The position numbers were made by a program, and so were the translations under genes. This document shows, one piece after another, positions 53,877 through 62,924 of a stretch of 64,000 bases of DNA. The stretch is from NCBI RefSeq assembly GCF_935825525.1, contig NZ_CAKXZT010000152.1:157843-221842 (forward strand), read 5' to 3'. The notes under the pieces were generated by a model. It worked only from the letters and a program-made list of their open reading frames with translations, made no database searches and had not been told where the DNA came from. How positions within the stretch are numbered: position 1 is the first letter of the stretch; every line of letters starts with the position of its first letter. Source of the stretch: Mesorhizobium escarrei (GTDB lineage: Bacteria; Pseudomonadota; Alphaproteobacteria; Rhizobiales; Rhizobiaceae).

Positions 53877-54812
53877 ATGGACGTCCTCAAACATGCCGTT
53901 CACACCTATGCCGCCCGCCATGCAAACCGGGATGGCTTGGCGCTGACGCCAGTGCCAGGCCTGCGGATGATGTGCGTCGAGTCACCGCATGGCGACCTGC
54001 ATTCGGTCTATCGGCCGCTGGTTTGTCTGGTCCTGCAGGGTGCCAAGCTGATGACTGTTGGCAGGGAGCAGCAAGTCTTCACCGCCGGGCAATCCGTGAT
54101 CGTGAGCGCGGACATGCCGGTCGTCGGACGGATTGTTCAGGCAAGCCAGCGCGAGCCCTATCTGGCCGTCGCGGTCGAACTCGAGATGACGCTCCTGCGC
54201 GAGGTCGCGGCGCAGTTGGGCAGCGTGCGTGCGCAGCGCCCGTCAGAGACACGCACCTTGTTCGGTGAGGACACCAATGCCGCAATTCTGGATTGCGCAG
54301 TGCGGCTGATGCGCTTGCTGGACCGACCGGATGCTACCTCGCTCCTGCGCCCCGGAATTATGCAAGAGCTGCATTATTGGCTCCTCTCCGGTCAGCATGG
54401 CGCGGCCCTGCGGTCGCTTGCCGATCCAGACAGTCACGCGACCCGTCTCGCGGCGGCCATCGCGATTCTTAGAACCGAGTATCGGTCGCGTATTCCCGTC
54501 GAGCGCTTGGCGGCGGCAGCGGCGATGAGCCTCACGGCCTTCCACAAGCACTTCAAGCACATGACATCGCTGACGCCGGGACAATACCAGAAGCGGCTTC
54601 GCCTAATCGAAGCACGCCGCCTCATGCTCGATGAAGGCTTTTCGGCAACCAGCGCTGGGTTCGAGGTGGGCTACGAGAGCATCTCGCAATTCACCCACGA
54701 ATATCGCCGCACCTTCCAGGCGCCGCCGAAGCGCGATGCACTGCGCACTCGATCCATAGCGCACGCGATCAAAGAAGAAATGCAGGACGCCGAGCGGGCG
54801 AGCGCTGCTTAG
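53877..54812 (+). CDS. AraC-family transcriptional regulator
   Basis: A 311-residue regulator. The N-terminal cupin-like ligand domain is of the AraC_N type (RMMCVESPHGDLHSVYRPL and VLQGAKLMTVG). The C-terminal double HTH has AAAAAMSLTAFHKHFKHMTSLTPGQYQKRLRLIEARRLML (parts: SLTAFHKHFKHMT, PGQYQKRLRLIEARRLM) and GYESISQFTHEYRRTFQ. The frame begins 111 bp earlier, but the ATG at 53877 follows CAGGAG. This family commonly regulates a divergent SDR gene, and the divergent SDR here is broken. Confidence 0.92.
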   Translation: MDVLKHAVHTYAARHANRDGLALTPVPGLRMMCVESPHGDLHSVYRPLVCLVLQGAKLMTVGREQQVFTAGQSVIVSADMPVVGRIVQASQREPYLAVAVELEMTLLREVAAQLGSVRAQRPSETRTLFGEDTNAAILDCAVRLMRLLDRPDATSLLRPGIMQELHYWLLSGQHGAALRSLADPDSHATRLAAAIAILRTEYRSRIPVERLAAAAAMSLTAFHKHFKHMTSLTPGQYQKRLRLIEARRLMLDEGFSATSAGFEVGYESISQFTHEYRRTFQAPPKRDALRTRSIAHAIKEEMQDAERASAA

Positions 54813-54910
54813 CTTGACTAGGTTTGCCCGAGCTATCGACGGTCCTCCGATTTGCTGAACAGACCGCGGAAGACACGCCAGCGACCGCATGATCTTGCGC
54901 GATTGGACAT

Positions 54911-55909
54911 TCAGGCTGCTTCGGCGTCCGTCCCGCTAAAATCGACTGCAGCAAAGGCCGCCATCAGCACATCCGGTCCGGCGCCGGGCCTTGTCGCATC
55001 GGTCGAAAGGATCTGCCGGTAACGGCGCGCACCGGGCAGGCCGTGGAACAGGCCGACCATGTGACGGGTGACATGGCCAAGCCGCCCGCCCCGCTCGATA
55101 TGGCGTGCCGCATAATCCGCCATGGCATCGATCAGCGCGGCGAAATCGAACGTTTGGGGATTGTCGCCGTAAAACGCCGCGTCGACGCCTGCGAGAATGC
55201 CCGGCGTGTGATAGGCGGCGCGGCCGAGCATGGCGCCGTCGACATGATCAATGTGGTCAAGCGCCTCTTCAAGGGATTGAATGCCGCCGTTGATGCCAAT
55301 GAATTTGTCTTGATTTTTGGCCTTCAGCCGATAGACGCGGCCATAGTCGAGCGGCGGGATGTCGCGGTTTTCCTTCGGGCTAAGCCCTTCGAGCCACGCC
55401 TTGCGGGCATGCACCCACAGCACGTCGGCGCCGGCTGCGAAAACCCGGTCCGCCAGCGCATCGAGCGCCGGCTCAGGATCCTGCTCGTCGACGCCGATGC
55501 GGCACTTGACGGTGACGGGAATGCTGACAGAGGCCTTCATCGCCGCGACGCAATCGGCGACCAGAACTGGTGCTTTCATCAGGCAGGCACCGAACGTACC
55601 CGACTGGACGCGGTCGGACGGGCAGCCGACATTGAGGTTGATCTCATCATAGCCGAAGGCCTCGCCGATGCGGGCCGCCTCGGCAAGCTTCTGCGGGTCG
55701 GAGCCGCCGAGCTGCAACGCGACCGGATGTTCGGTACCATCGAAGCCGAGCAAGCGCTCGCGCTCGCCGTGGATGACCGCGTCGGCCACGACCATCTCGG
55801 TGTAGAGCAACGCCCGGCGCGTCAACTGGCGATGGAGGAACCGGCAATGCCGGTCCGTCCAGTCCATCATGGGCGCCACGGCCACTCTATGATGTTGATT
55901 TTTCAGCAT
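54911..55909 (-). CDS. dusA: tRNA-dihydrouridine synthase A
   Basis: A 332-residue FMN enzyme reducing U20/U20a in tRNA. Motifs are VAPMMDWTDRHCRFLHR at the N-terminus, DEINLNVGCPSDRVQSGTFGACLM at about 87 (catalytic Cys in VGCPSDRV) and GVDGAMLGRAAYH at about 218 as DHVDGAMLGRAAYH. Its 5' end faces an integrase gene 115 bp away, and dusA is a known insertion target of integrative elements. The ATG at 55909 gives MLKNQHHRVAVAPMM. Confidence 0.95.
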   Translation of the reverse strand: MLKNQHHRVAVAPMMDWTDRHCRFLHRQLTRRALLYTEMVVADAVIHGERERLLGFDGTEHPVALQLGGSDPQKLAEAARIGEAFGYDEINLNVGCPSDRVQSGTFGACLMKAPVLVADCVAAMKASVSIPVTVKCRIGVDEQDPEPALDALADRVFAAGADVLWVHARKAWLEGLSPKENRDIPPLDYGRVYRLKAKNQDKFIGINGGIQSLEEALDHIDHVDGAMLGRAAYHTPGILAGVDAAFYGDNPQTFDFAALIDAMADYAARHIERGGRLGHVTRHMVGLFHGLPGARRYRQILSTDATRPGAGPDVLMAAFAAVDFSGTDAEAA

Positions 55910-55944
55910 TTTTTCTTTAACATCAAATCGTTAGAACCTGCCGA

Positions 55945-56021
55945 GTGCACACGAATTTACGCCAGAATACGACCCTTTTCGCCACGTTTCGATCTCTCAG
56001 TGCACACGGAGCGCACACGAA
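55945..56021. repeat. Direct repeats GYGCACACG between dusA and the integrase
   Basis: GTGCACACGAA at 55945-55955, GTGCACACGGA at 56000-56010 and GCGCACACGAA at 56011-56021. Two of the copies are adjacent just before the integrase ATG and the third is 55 bp away. This arrangement is what integrase arm-binding sites look like, but binding has not been shown. Confidence 0.45.
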
Positions 56022-56024
56022 AAA

Positions 56025-57086
56025 ATGGCCACCTACACAAAGCTCTCGTCCGGTTCCTGGCGCGTCTAAGTCCGTCGCAAAGGTCGCTATGTCAGCGAGA
56101 CATTCCTGCGCCGAGACGACGCACGGCACTGGGCGACCGAGACCGAGCGCCAAGTCGATCGCGGTGAGACGCCGACTAAGTCCCGTATAGCGCGCCTGAA
56201 AACCTTCGGCGAACTCATTGACCTTCATATCGACGACATGTGCGATGTAGGCAAGTCCCCTCGCCGCTCCAAGGCCGCAGCCCTCGATAAGCTTCAAAGA
56301 CATCTGGGAAAGTGCAACATCGCGGCTCTCGATCGCGAACGGCTCATTCGTTTTGGCCGCGACCGGGCCGCCCAAGGTGACGGACCGATGACTCTCGGCA
56401 TCGACATCGGCTTTGTAAAACTTATCCTGTCCGATGCTGCGGCCGTTCACGGTCTACCTGTCAAGGTCGAGCCGGTTGATCTGGCGCGTATCGCGCTGAA
56501 GAGGCTTGGCCTCGTTGGGAAAGGCCATCAGCGCGACCGGCGGCCGACGCAGGATGAACTCGACAGGCTCATCGGTCACTTCGATGCAAACCCTCGTCAA
56601 ATTGCACCGGTTAGCCAGATCATACGTTTCGCAGTCGCAACCGCGATGCGCCAGGAGGAGATCTGCAAGGTGCGTTGGTCCGACTTGGAATCTCGCACGC
56701 GGATGCTTCTCATCCGTGACCGGAAAGACCCGCGAAACAAAAACGGGAACAATCAGCGCATACCCCTATTCGCGGCAACTGGATACGACGCATGGGCCAT
56801 TGTTGAGGAGCAGCGGGCAAGGCGCAGCAATGACGATGATCGAATATTCCCGTTCAATCATAGGTCAGTCGGCACCGCCTTCCGTCGAGGATGCGCTGAC
56901 CTGGGCATCCACGACCTTCATTTTCATGACTTGCGTCACGAAGGAACGAGTCGCCTTTTCGAAGCTGGATTCACAATTGAGCAAGTAGCGCTGGTTACGG
57001 GTCACAAGGATTGGAAGATGTTACGGCGATATACGCATCTCAAACCGGAGATGCTTCACACGATCCGAGTTGCGAGGGCCGCATAA
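56025..57086 (+). pseudogene. Tyrosine recombinase/integrase with internal stop (dusA-associated)
   Basis: Coding from ATG at 56025 (MATYTKLSSGSWRV) is interrupted by TAA at 56067-56069, codon 15, and then reads on in the same frame (VRRKGRYVSETFLRRDDA) to 57086. The context WRV-stop-VRRKGRYV suggests a Gln CAA changed to TAA. The rest is an intact phage-type integrase. Catalytic residues are Arg in TAMRQEEICKVRW, His-x-x-Arg in HDLRHEG, His/Trp in GHKDW and Tyr in LRRYTHLK. The first ATG after the stop is at 56238, so any product would lack the N-terminal arm-binding part. The TAA needs checking against reads. Confidence 0.82.
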
Positions 57087-57145
57087 TCGGCGCAAGTGAC
57101 TTGGTCGTAAAGCCTCGATGGCCTCAATCAATAAAACAACCTGCC

Positions 57146-57331
57146 TCATCCAAACCAAAGCCAAGCGATCGATATGACAATGATTGCAGCAATCACAATC
57201 GAGAATCTGCCTTCAGCGGCGATCAAGAGCTTGTCAGAAAGCAGCGCGACATGGATACGGTCTGTGGGGGGTGCCTTAGTTGGAGGTAGCCGAGGCGTCC
57301 CAGGACACGGGTCGCGCCCGAAAACCTTCAC
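57146..57331 (-). CDS. Possible small tail-anchored membrane peptide
   Basis: A 61-residue frame with a polar N-terminus and a C-terminal hydrophobic segment (FSIVIAAIIVISIAWLWFG, residues 43-61). The preceding IHVALLSDKLLIAAEGR looks protein-like. It is on the same strand as the patatin gene, 62 bp downstream of it. No strong ribosome-binding site was found and it has no family assignment, so it may be spurious. Confidence 0.4.
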   Translation of the reverse strand: MKVFGRDPCPGTPRLPPTKAPPTDRIHVALLSDKLLIAAEGRFSIVIAAIIVISIAWLWFG

Positions 57332-57393
57332 TTTCTCATCCAGCTGCCTTGGCCGCCAGATCCTCAGCTAGTTCTCGCTCTCCGGAGCAGCCC

Positions 57394-60300
57394 CTATTTC
57401 TGCATACAGGGGGGTGCCTGCAGCCGCGCCAGGGCGCAGTAGGCCCGCTTCAGGTCGCCAGCAACATGAAAACTGCTGGAGGCCGAAACCTTCTTGCCAA
57501 ATACCGTGTCGAGCGCGTTTGAAAACGCCTCATCGTAGGCATTCAACGAGCGCGACGAAAGCTGCCACGTCAAGGGAATGTCGAACTCCGAGGAGTTGAA
57601 AAAGGACAGACCTATCGTTGAGAAGGGATAGAAGTCACGGTAGCGCCCTGCGTCCGCTGCGCCCGTGCTGCAAAACGGGTCTCTGTCGAGCAGACGGAGG
57701 CCGCAAAGCTTCAGGTAGGATTTTCGCTGTTCGATGGTGTCGTCAGCCAGTTGCGAGATCGATCTGAGGGCCTGCGTGTTGCCAACCTGGAGGAGCGTAC
57801 GGATCGGGCTGAGGACTTCGCCGAGGCCCACACCCTCTTCGTCGCGGGATTCCGGGGAGCCATCGGCGCAGAACGGAATGTCCTCGAAAGTCCCCTCCTC
57901 CTCATGGACCACTGTCCCAAAGGCAATGTTACGGCAGGGAGTCGACTGGATCAGGAGGGCGATGAGTTCAGTCGCCGCCATCCGGTCCAGCACGGCTCTC
58001 GGCGGATCGGCCTCCATTTCCGAGGTGGACGCATCGGAGGAGGTGTAAACCGACGGGGTGCTGCCCGGACTTGACGCAGCATAGAAACGCTCGGTCAGGA
58101 TGCTTCCCAGAACCAACCCAAGCGTATATGCGCCCGAGTTCTCGAAATAGCCCCCATCGACGAAACGCTTTGCCTGTCCATGGCCCCCGATGCTGTTGAA
58201 ATCGCTATTCCCACGCACGACCCCGGCCGGCATAAGCAGTGGAAAACGTGCGCTCAGGAATGCCGCCGTCGAGAGCGGCAGATCGGCCGGGTCATAGAGA
58301 CGTCGAACAAACTGCAGCGGCCAAAAGGTCGAATCGAAGTGGATGCTCCTGGCTTCGAGTTCGAACCCCTCCCCGTGCAACGGCTCGGCCTTAAATTGAC
58401 GGAGCCTCATCACACCGGGAGAGATGGCCCTCACCACGCCGTTGGAAACATCAGTCGCGTTCAGAAAGAGCCACGGAATCTGTTGGTCTGATGGCTTTAA
58501 AGGCCGGTTGGAAGAGTAGAGTTCCCCGAAAAGCATACCGCCTGGCTTGCGTACGCAACCGTGGGCGCAAGCGCCTTGGTCCAGCGCTACGTCGAATGCA
58601 CCTTCGATGAAGCGGGCCCGGTCGAATGGGTCGACCGCATAGGGCAACATGCGCTGCAACGCGTCCGGAAACATCAGGGCCGCCAAGAGCGGTGACAGGA
58701 AATCTTGGGAAAAGACCCTGCGGGTGGCATCACGATATATGCGGGGCGCCTGGTCCAATGACTCGGCACATGGCGCGTCCACCTTCTTGGGCGCATCCAC
58801 GCTTGCCAGCAAACCCGCGAAGACGGCGGTCCCGATGCTCCCTCCCGAGACGCCGCTGACGGCGACGGTGTGTTCGGCGAACATGGGGCACAGATCCTGC
58901 AGCGTAGCGAGCGTCATCGCCGTGAAATACGCCGCTCGCAAACCCCCGCCCTCCGTGCCGATGGCGAACACGGGATAACGTTCGTAGCGGCCGAGATCGC
59001 GTCGAGCTGCAAGCCAATCGGCGAACGAAATGGTCCGTTTAAAGTACCAAGGTTCCGGGAGCGGCGTCGATAGCACCTCTCGCCGGACCTGGTGATTGTC
59101 GTTCATACTCAAAAATGAAAAACCGACGGAAAGGCAAAAGATCACCAACAACAATGGAACCCGCATGTAATAGGAGGCCACGGCTAACGGTGAAAACATC
59201 ACGACCGCTGCTGTCGCCCACAAGAACACGACGCTCATAGAACCGACGAGCTGCGCCACCCCGATACTGAGATCGCTGCTGAACACCACCAAGAGGGCCA
59301 GGAGCAGCAAAAGGAAAAGCAGGTCGAGCCTCTGCTGCGAGCGCGGCAGCTTCCCAACGGCTTTGGCGAGACGGCGCCACCTGCGAGCCAGGTGGCAGGC
59401 GCGGCCGGTCCGCAGGCCTAGGCTGTGCGACTTGGCCACCCAAAGGCAACTTGCCACGGCGGCTGCAAGCATGGCGAGGAACGTAGCACCGACGTAGATG
59501 TAGTCGGCAGCATCCAAAGTTATTGGAGCAAAAAGGACATCGTTGCGCTCCTGATAGGGATTCGGCAGCTCGCCGAACAGCGGAACCACCATGAACATGA
59601 GGAGCGGCAGGAACGTAACGGACCCTATCGCCGCCAAGCCGAGGGCAAAGACCGCGTAACGGGAGCGTGCCGACGCAAATCTCTGTCTCAGAGCGCCAGA
59701 CACCAATATCGCCATCGAGGCAAAGCGCAGATAGAAGCCCAAGCAGATGGTCAGGAGAAGCAGAAGGAGCCCACCTAAGCAGCCGTGCAGCAATATTGCC
59801 GATCGCGAGTATCCACCTGAAAGACTGAAATCCGTGAGCCAGAACGGGATAGCGTAGAACGACTGATATCCGGCGATCTCGAGAAACAGATAGCCGGCCA
59901 GAGTCGACAGCCCCGCGGCCAGCGGAGCCGCCGAAATGCAGAACAGGAGAGTGGAGAGCGGTGGTCCAGAAGCTTGCCCCGAAAATCCTGCAGACGAGAT
60001 TGCGATAGCGGCGGAGCTTCCGACGAGCAGAAGGCTGGTACCAAGACCCATCGCTAATTCCGACCCGGACAAGGAGGACTTGGTGGTCAGCGTGACGAAC
60101 CCGACAGCAACCCCCGCCAGAGCCCCTGGGGCGAAGCCGCAAAGCCTGGTGTACCATTTCGTCCCCAGGAGATGACGCCGATCGTTGAACGCGGCCCCGC
60201 TAAGCGCCACGGACTGCTCGGCAATCGTCCTAATGACGAAGGATGCAGCGGTCACCGAGACAAACGTGCATACGAGTTGGAACGGCCTGTCCATCAGCAT

Positions 60301-60435
60301 CGCTAAGACGGTTTCGTGCGTAGTCCCCTCGATTGCAAGGTCGAAAAGCAGGACGGCCAGTATCAGCAGAACAGCGACGATTATTCGCGTTCGGCGGACC
60401 AGTCTAAAGACATCGGAAAAGAGCGATACGGTCAT
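57394..60435 (-). CDS. Multi-pass membrane patatin-like phospholipase
   Basis: A 1013-residue protein. The N-terminal half (about 1-470) has around nine to eleven membrane segments with no recognised family. The C-terminal part is a patatin domain: oxyanion loop FAIGTEGGGLRAAY at about 488, nucleophile GVSGGS (GxSxG) at about 527, and catalytic Asp in FVDGGYFENSG at about 758. The predicted activity is hydrolysis of acyl lipids, probably with the active site at the inner membrane. The ATG at 60435 follows GGGGGAG; an upstream GTG at 60459 is possible. It sits between the broken dusA integrase and decayed island genes, without a visible partner gene. Confidence 0.88.
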   Translation of the reverse strand: MTVSLFSDVFRLVRRTRIIVAVLLILAVLLFDLAIEGTTHETVLAMLMDRPFQLVCTFVSVTAASFVIRTIAEQSVALSGAAFNDRRHLLGTKWYTRLCGFAPGALAGVAVGFVTLTTKSSLSGSELAMGLGTSLLLVGSSAAIAISSAGFSGQASGPPLSTLLFCISAAPLAAGLSTLAGYLFLEIAGYQSFYAIPFWLTDFSLSGGYSRSAILLHGCLGGLLLLLLTICLGFYLRFASMAILVSGALRQRFASARSRYAVFALGLAAIGSVTFLPLLMFMVVPLFGELPNPYQERNDVLFAPITLDAADYIYVGATFLAMLAAAVASCLWVAKSHSLGLRTGRACHLARRWRRLAKAVGKLPRSQQRLDLLFLLLLLALLVVFSSDLSIGVAQLVGSMSVVFLWATAAVVMFSPLAVASYYMRVPLLLVIFCLSVGFSFLSMNDNHQVRREVLSTPLPEPWYFKRTISFADWLAARRDLGRYERYPVFAIGTEGGGLRAAYFTAMTLATLQDLCPMFAEHTVAVSGVSGGSIGTAVFAGLLASVDAPKKVDAPCAESLDQAPRIYRDATRRVFSQDFLSPLLAALMFPDALQRMLPYAVDPFDRARFIEGAFDVALDQGACAHGCVRKPGGMLFGELYSSNRPLKPSDQQIPWLFLNATDVSNGVVRAISPGVMRLRQFKAEPLHGEGFELEARSIHFDSTFWPLQFVRRLYDPADLPLSTAAFLSARFPLLMPAGVVRGNSDFNSIGGHGQAKRFVDGGYFENSGAYTLGLVLGSILTERFYAASSPGSTPSVYTSSDASTSEMEADPPRAVLDRMAATELIALLIQSTPCRNIAFGTVVHEEEGTFEDIPFCADGSPESRDEEGVGLGEVLSPIRTLLQVGNTQALRSISQLADDTIEQRKSYLKLCGLRLLDRDPFCSTGAADAGRYRDFYPFSTIGLSFFNSSEFDIPLTWQLSSRSLNAYDEAFSNALDTVFGKKVSASSSFHVAGDLKRAYCALARLQAPPCMQK

Positions 60436-60667
60436 TGCTCCCCCCGCGACACCCGACACAATCCTAAATCAACAGTTGGCGCGATCAAGTCTCGTTGAGG
60501 GGAGATAATCATCGGAATGTCGATTGTCAGTAATCTCAAGGGTGGAAAGAGCCTGCTTGTGAGGTCCGCCAAGCGTTTATCTTGGCCCTGCTATCCACGA
60601 TTGATATGCCCGGTGTTCTTTGGGAAGGTGCCAAAGTTGTCGGTTCAGGTTGGAGGTGCCCAACGTG

Positions 60668-61015
60668 TCAGCCGCTATCGCTGGGATATGAGACCAGGAC
60701 GGGGGGGGGGCGCGAGGGTGGGGTCCGGGAACCTCGCCCAAAAGCGAAAAAGCCCAGCGGGCCGCGAACGGCAGCAAGCTCCGAGAAGCTGACATTGCCG
60801 ATTTCCGGACAACTGAGCCCAAGGTCGCAAAGACCAAAGTTGATATCCGGGTCATCCGGGTCGATCCCCGTGAGGAGCCAAGTCGCGGCGGCATCCGGCG
60901 CGAACAGTTTGACGACGGGAACGAAGTCGATTTCGCCGTCGGTGCCGCGAAGGGGTTGCTGCTGGCGACCATTCGCCAGCAGCTTCTCCCGCAGGTCGTG
61001 GGTCAAGATCCGCAT
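60668..61015 (-). pseudogene. DUF2958 gene with a degraded 3' end
   Basis: The N-terminal part (LLTGIDPDDPDINFGLCDLG, CPEIGNVSFSELAAVRGPLG) is the DUF2958 family found on plasmids and ICEs. After LG the expected C-terminal residues are replaced by a Pro/Arg/Gly-rich tail (FFAFGRGSRTPPSRPPP). A G10 run lies at 60701-60710 on the plus strand within this tail. The coordinates give the readable ORF. The partner gene upstream is also broken. Confidence 0.7.
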
Positions 61016-61024
61016 GTCGGCCTC

Positions 61025-61242
61025 CTACTCGTCGGCCTTCGGTGCGCGAAGGACGATGCGTCCGTCGAGCGGCAGGGCGTCGAGGAGGAGCGTTCCGCCC
61101 TTAGCCGTGGTCGTGGGCGAAGAACGAGCCGATGCGGGTCCAGAAACCCTTCTGGCCTTCCTTTGCCGTCCCCCACGGTGTAGGCGTGGTAGATTGGCAT
61201 CTTGGGCTCGGACTTCGTTTCGGTGTTGCGTTTGTTGGTCAT
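61025..61242 (-). pseudogene. Frameshifted small island protein gene
   Basis: From ATG at 61242 the frame reads MTNKRNTETKSEPK then YHAYTVGDGKG. Following a shift near GGCAAAGGAAGG, a second frame gives GQKGFWTRIGSFFAHDHG and a stop (TAA). A third frame then gives KGGTLLLDALPLDGRIVLRAPKADE (read as KGGTLLLDALPLDGRIVLR plus APKADE), ending in TAG at 61025-61027. The composite matches a family of small proteins I recall encoded on rhizobial ICEs and plasmids, with two frameshifts. It ends 10 bp before the start of the DUF2958 remnant. Confidence 0.68.
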
Positions 61243-61517
61243 GGTCTTTTCCTTTGGTTGATTGGTTTCTGTCCCGGAGGACGGTTCCAAAGGGAGACGG
61301 CGTGCAGGGCTGGCTTGTCCCCGCACGGGAGCGCAGCGAAGGAGCGGGCAGGAACGGGGCAAGACCGCCGCGCCGGCTAGAAGAGAACAGTCACTAGCTC
61401 CGGCCAGACCATTGACGGGAAAGCCAGGGCATCTGCAGACATCAGAAGCTTGGAAGTAATTCCTGCGGCCTTCACTGGCTGGCTAACGGGTAAAGGGATT
61501 CCGTTTCTGGGAAGGGT

Positions 61518-61567
61518 CCAAACTACGAATCTGGGGGTCAGGAGTTCGAATCTCTTCGGGCGCTCCA
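61518..61567 (+). other. tRNA-Arg(ACG) 3' half, probable integration scar
   Basis: Contains the anticodon loop CTACGAA (anticodon ACG), the 3' anticodon stem TCTGG, a variable region, the T-arm AGGAG-TTCGAAT-CTCTT and CGGGCGC with T discriminator and CCA. The D-arm and the 5' acceptor strand are absent, and the 5' anticodon stem has one mismatch. It is the typical 3' tRNA fragment that an integrating element leaves as attL or attR. The intact tRNA is not in this window. Confidence 0.72.
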
Positions 61568-62007
61568 TTCCATCTTATTGAAATTGCTCGCCTTTTAGAC
61601 TTAGGCGGTGCGACCCCACCTGCTTGAATTCCAGAATTCAGCCGGTTTTTCAGCCGGTTTTGGAAGAACGGACATTCCTTCGAACCATATCGTACCTTGG
61701 CGAATGGTGGCCCGCCCGTTTTCCTCTTGGTCAACATATAACACGATCAGATTCGCGCGAACCGGAATGGTGTTGATGTTGCCGGCTTCCTGACGCAAAA
61801 CCTAGAAAATGACAGTCCGAAAAAAGGCTAACCGTCTTCATCTGCCGCCGCTTGTTGCTGGCGAATGGCGTTGTGAGATCGTTGGCTCAGCCAACATCAA
61901 TTTTGGCCAGTCCGTGCAGCCCGGACCACCACGCCAATCAGTCGAGTTCAGCTATGTCATACTTGCTGCCTCGCTGATGATGCCGAACTAGATGGCCTGG
62001 CGTCGTT
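61568..62007. other. Intergenic, no feature identified
   Basis: Short frames here have composition of non-coding DNA; frames running back into the tRNA fragment are spurious. I see no gene. Confidence 0.5.
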
Positions 62008-62244
62008 ATGATCATGGCTCCAACTCCCATGAAGACAGATCATCCCGACGCGGGCGCTCTTTTTGAAGCCGATCAGCTAGCGTCGCTGAGCCTCTCCCTT
62101 GAAGTCACCAGGGCGCAATTTTCCGACATACTGCCACGCTTTGAAGCGAAACGATTCAGGGATTTTCACTTTTTGGTAGAGGCAAAGGAGGCAGATGGCA
62201 GATGGCCGGTGCGAAGCTGGGGCATGGGAACCGCTACGGCTTAA
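62008..62244 (+). CDS. Small hypothetical protein
   Basis: A 78-residue frame. The central part (LSLEVTRAQFSDILPRFEAKRFRDFHF, in parts LEVTRAQFSDILPRFEAKR) and the end RWPVRSWGM look like a real soluble protein, and I have an impression of similar short rhizobial proteins. There is no clear ribosome-binding site before 62008, and an ATG at 62029 is an alternative start. Function unknown. Confidence 0.5.
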   Translation: MIMAPTPMKTDHPDAGALFEADQLASLSLSLEVTRAQFSDILPRFEAKRFRDFHFLVEAKEADGRWPVRSWGMGTATA

Positions 62245-62294
62245 AAACCTACTGACGAACTCGCGGGTTGCTACGAGGCCGCCGCAAGTGTCTA

Positions 62295-62825
62295 TCAACC
62301 GGTCTTGCGGTCGTCAGGCATGGGATCGTAGATCGCCATGGTGTCCCTATCCGCATCGAGCCCGACCAATTCCTCCCCCATTGCAGCGATTACGGCTGCC
62401 ACGCGATTGCGGACGCGTGGAGGAAGCTGCATCAGCCCCTCGATCAGGCGCCGGCCCTCCGCGCTGGCAATAAAGTCGATGCGCTCATCGACTGGCAGGG
62501 GCGAAGCGTTACGGCTGGTCTCGTCATTTCCGGGCAGGCCTTCGAAAAAGCGACTGACGGGAACGCTCAGCGACCTACCGATCTCGTAGAGCATGGATGC
62601 GCTCACCCTGTTCCTTGCATTCTCGTATTTCTGAAGCTGCTGGAAGCTTATGCCTATGGATCGTGCAAGCTGAGCTTGCGATACGTCCGACTGGACGCGA
62701 ACGATCGCGATCTGGTTGCCGACGTGCCGATCTGCGGGATGCGGGCTATGCTCGGTTTCAGGCTTTGGCCACGCCTGGGTGACGCGGGGGCGCGTTGATT
62801 CCACCAATGCCTTTCGCAATTGCAT
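62295..62825 (-). CDS. XRE-family transcriptional regulator
   Basis: A 176-residue regulator. The HTH lies at about residues 46-75: DVSQAQLARSIGISFQQLQKYE, where helix 3 is in SFQQLQKYE, followed by NRVSASMLYEIGRSLSVPV. This is a typical rhizobial XRE domain. The C-terminal half (RRLIEGLMQLPPRVRNRVAAVIAAM) is helical. The ATG at 62825 is used; a GTG lies one codon before it. It lies next to an accessory region of dead mobile genes. Confidence 0.9.
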   Translation of the reverse strand: MQLRKALVESTRPRVTQAWPKPETEHSPHPADRHVGNQIAIVRVQSDVSQAQLARSIGISFQQLQKYENARNRVSASMLYEIGRSLSVPVSRFFEGLPGNDETSRNASPLPVDERIDFIASAEGRRLIEGLMQLPPRVRNRVAAVIAAMGEELVGLDADRDTMAIYDPMPDDRKTG

Positions 62826-62924
62826 CACCTCATAGAGAATTGGTCGCGGTAGGCTCTCCTCGCGACAACCTCCAAAGATCCGAATGACAGGCAGCTGCCG
62901 AGTGCTTGAAACGGCCTCGTGCGG

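Noticed and set aside
61377..61737. Minus-strand ORFs with ERPKRFELLTPRFVV and EEIRTPDPQIRSL motifs
   Set aside because: These are well-known spurious peptides that arise when tRNA 3' ends are translated. The DNA is the tRNA-Arg fragment.
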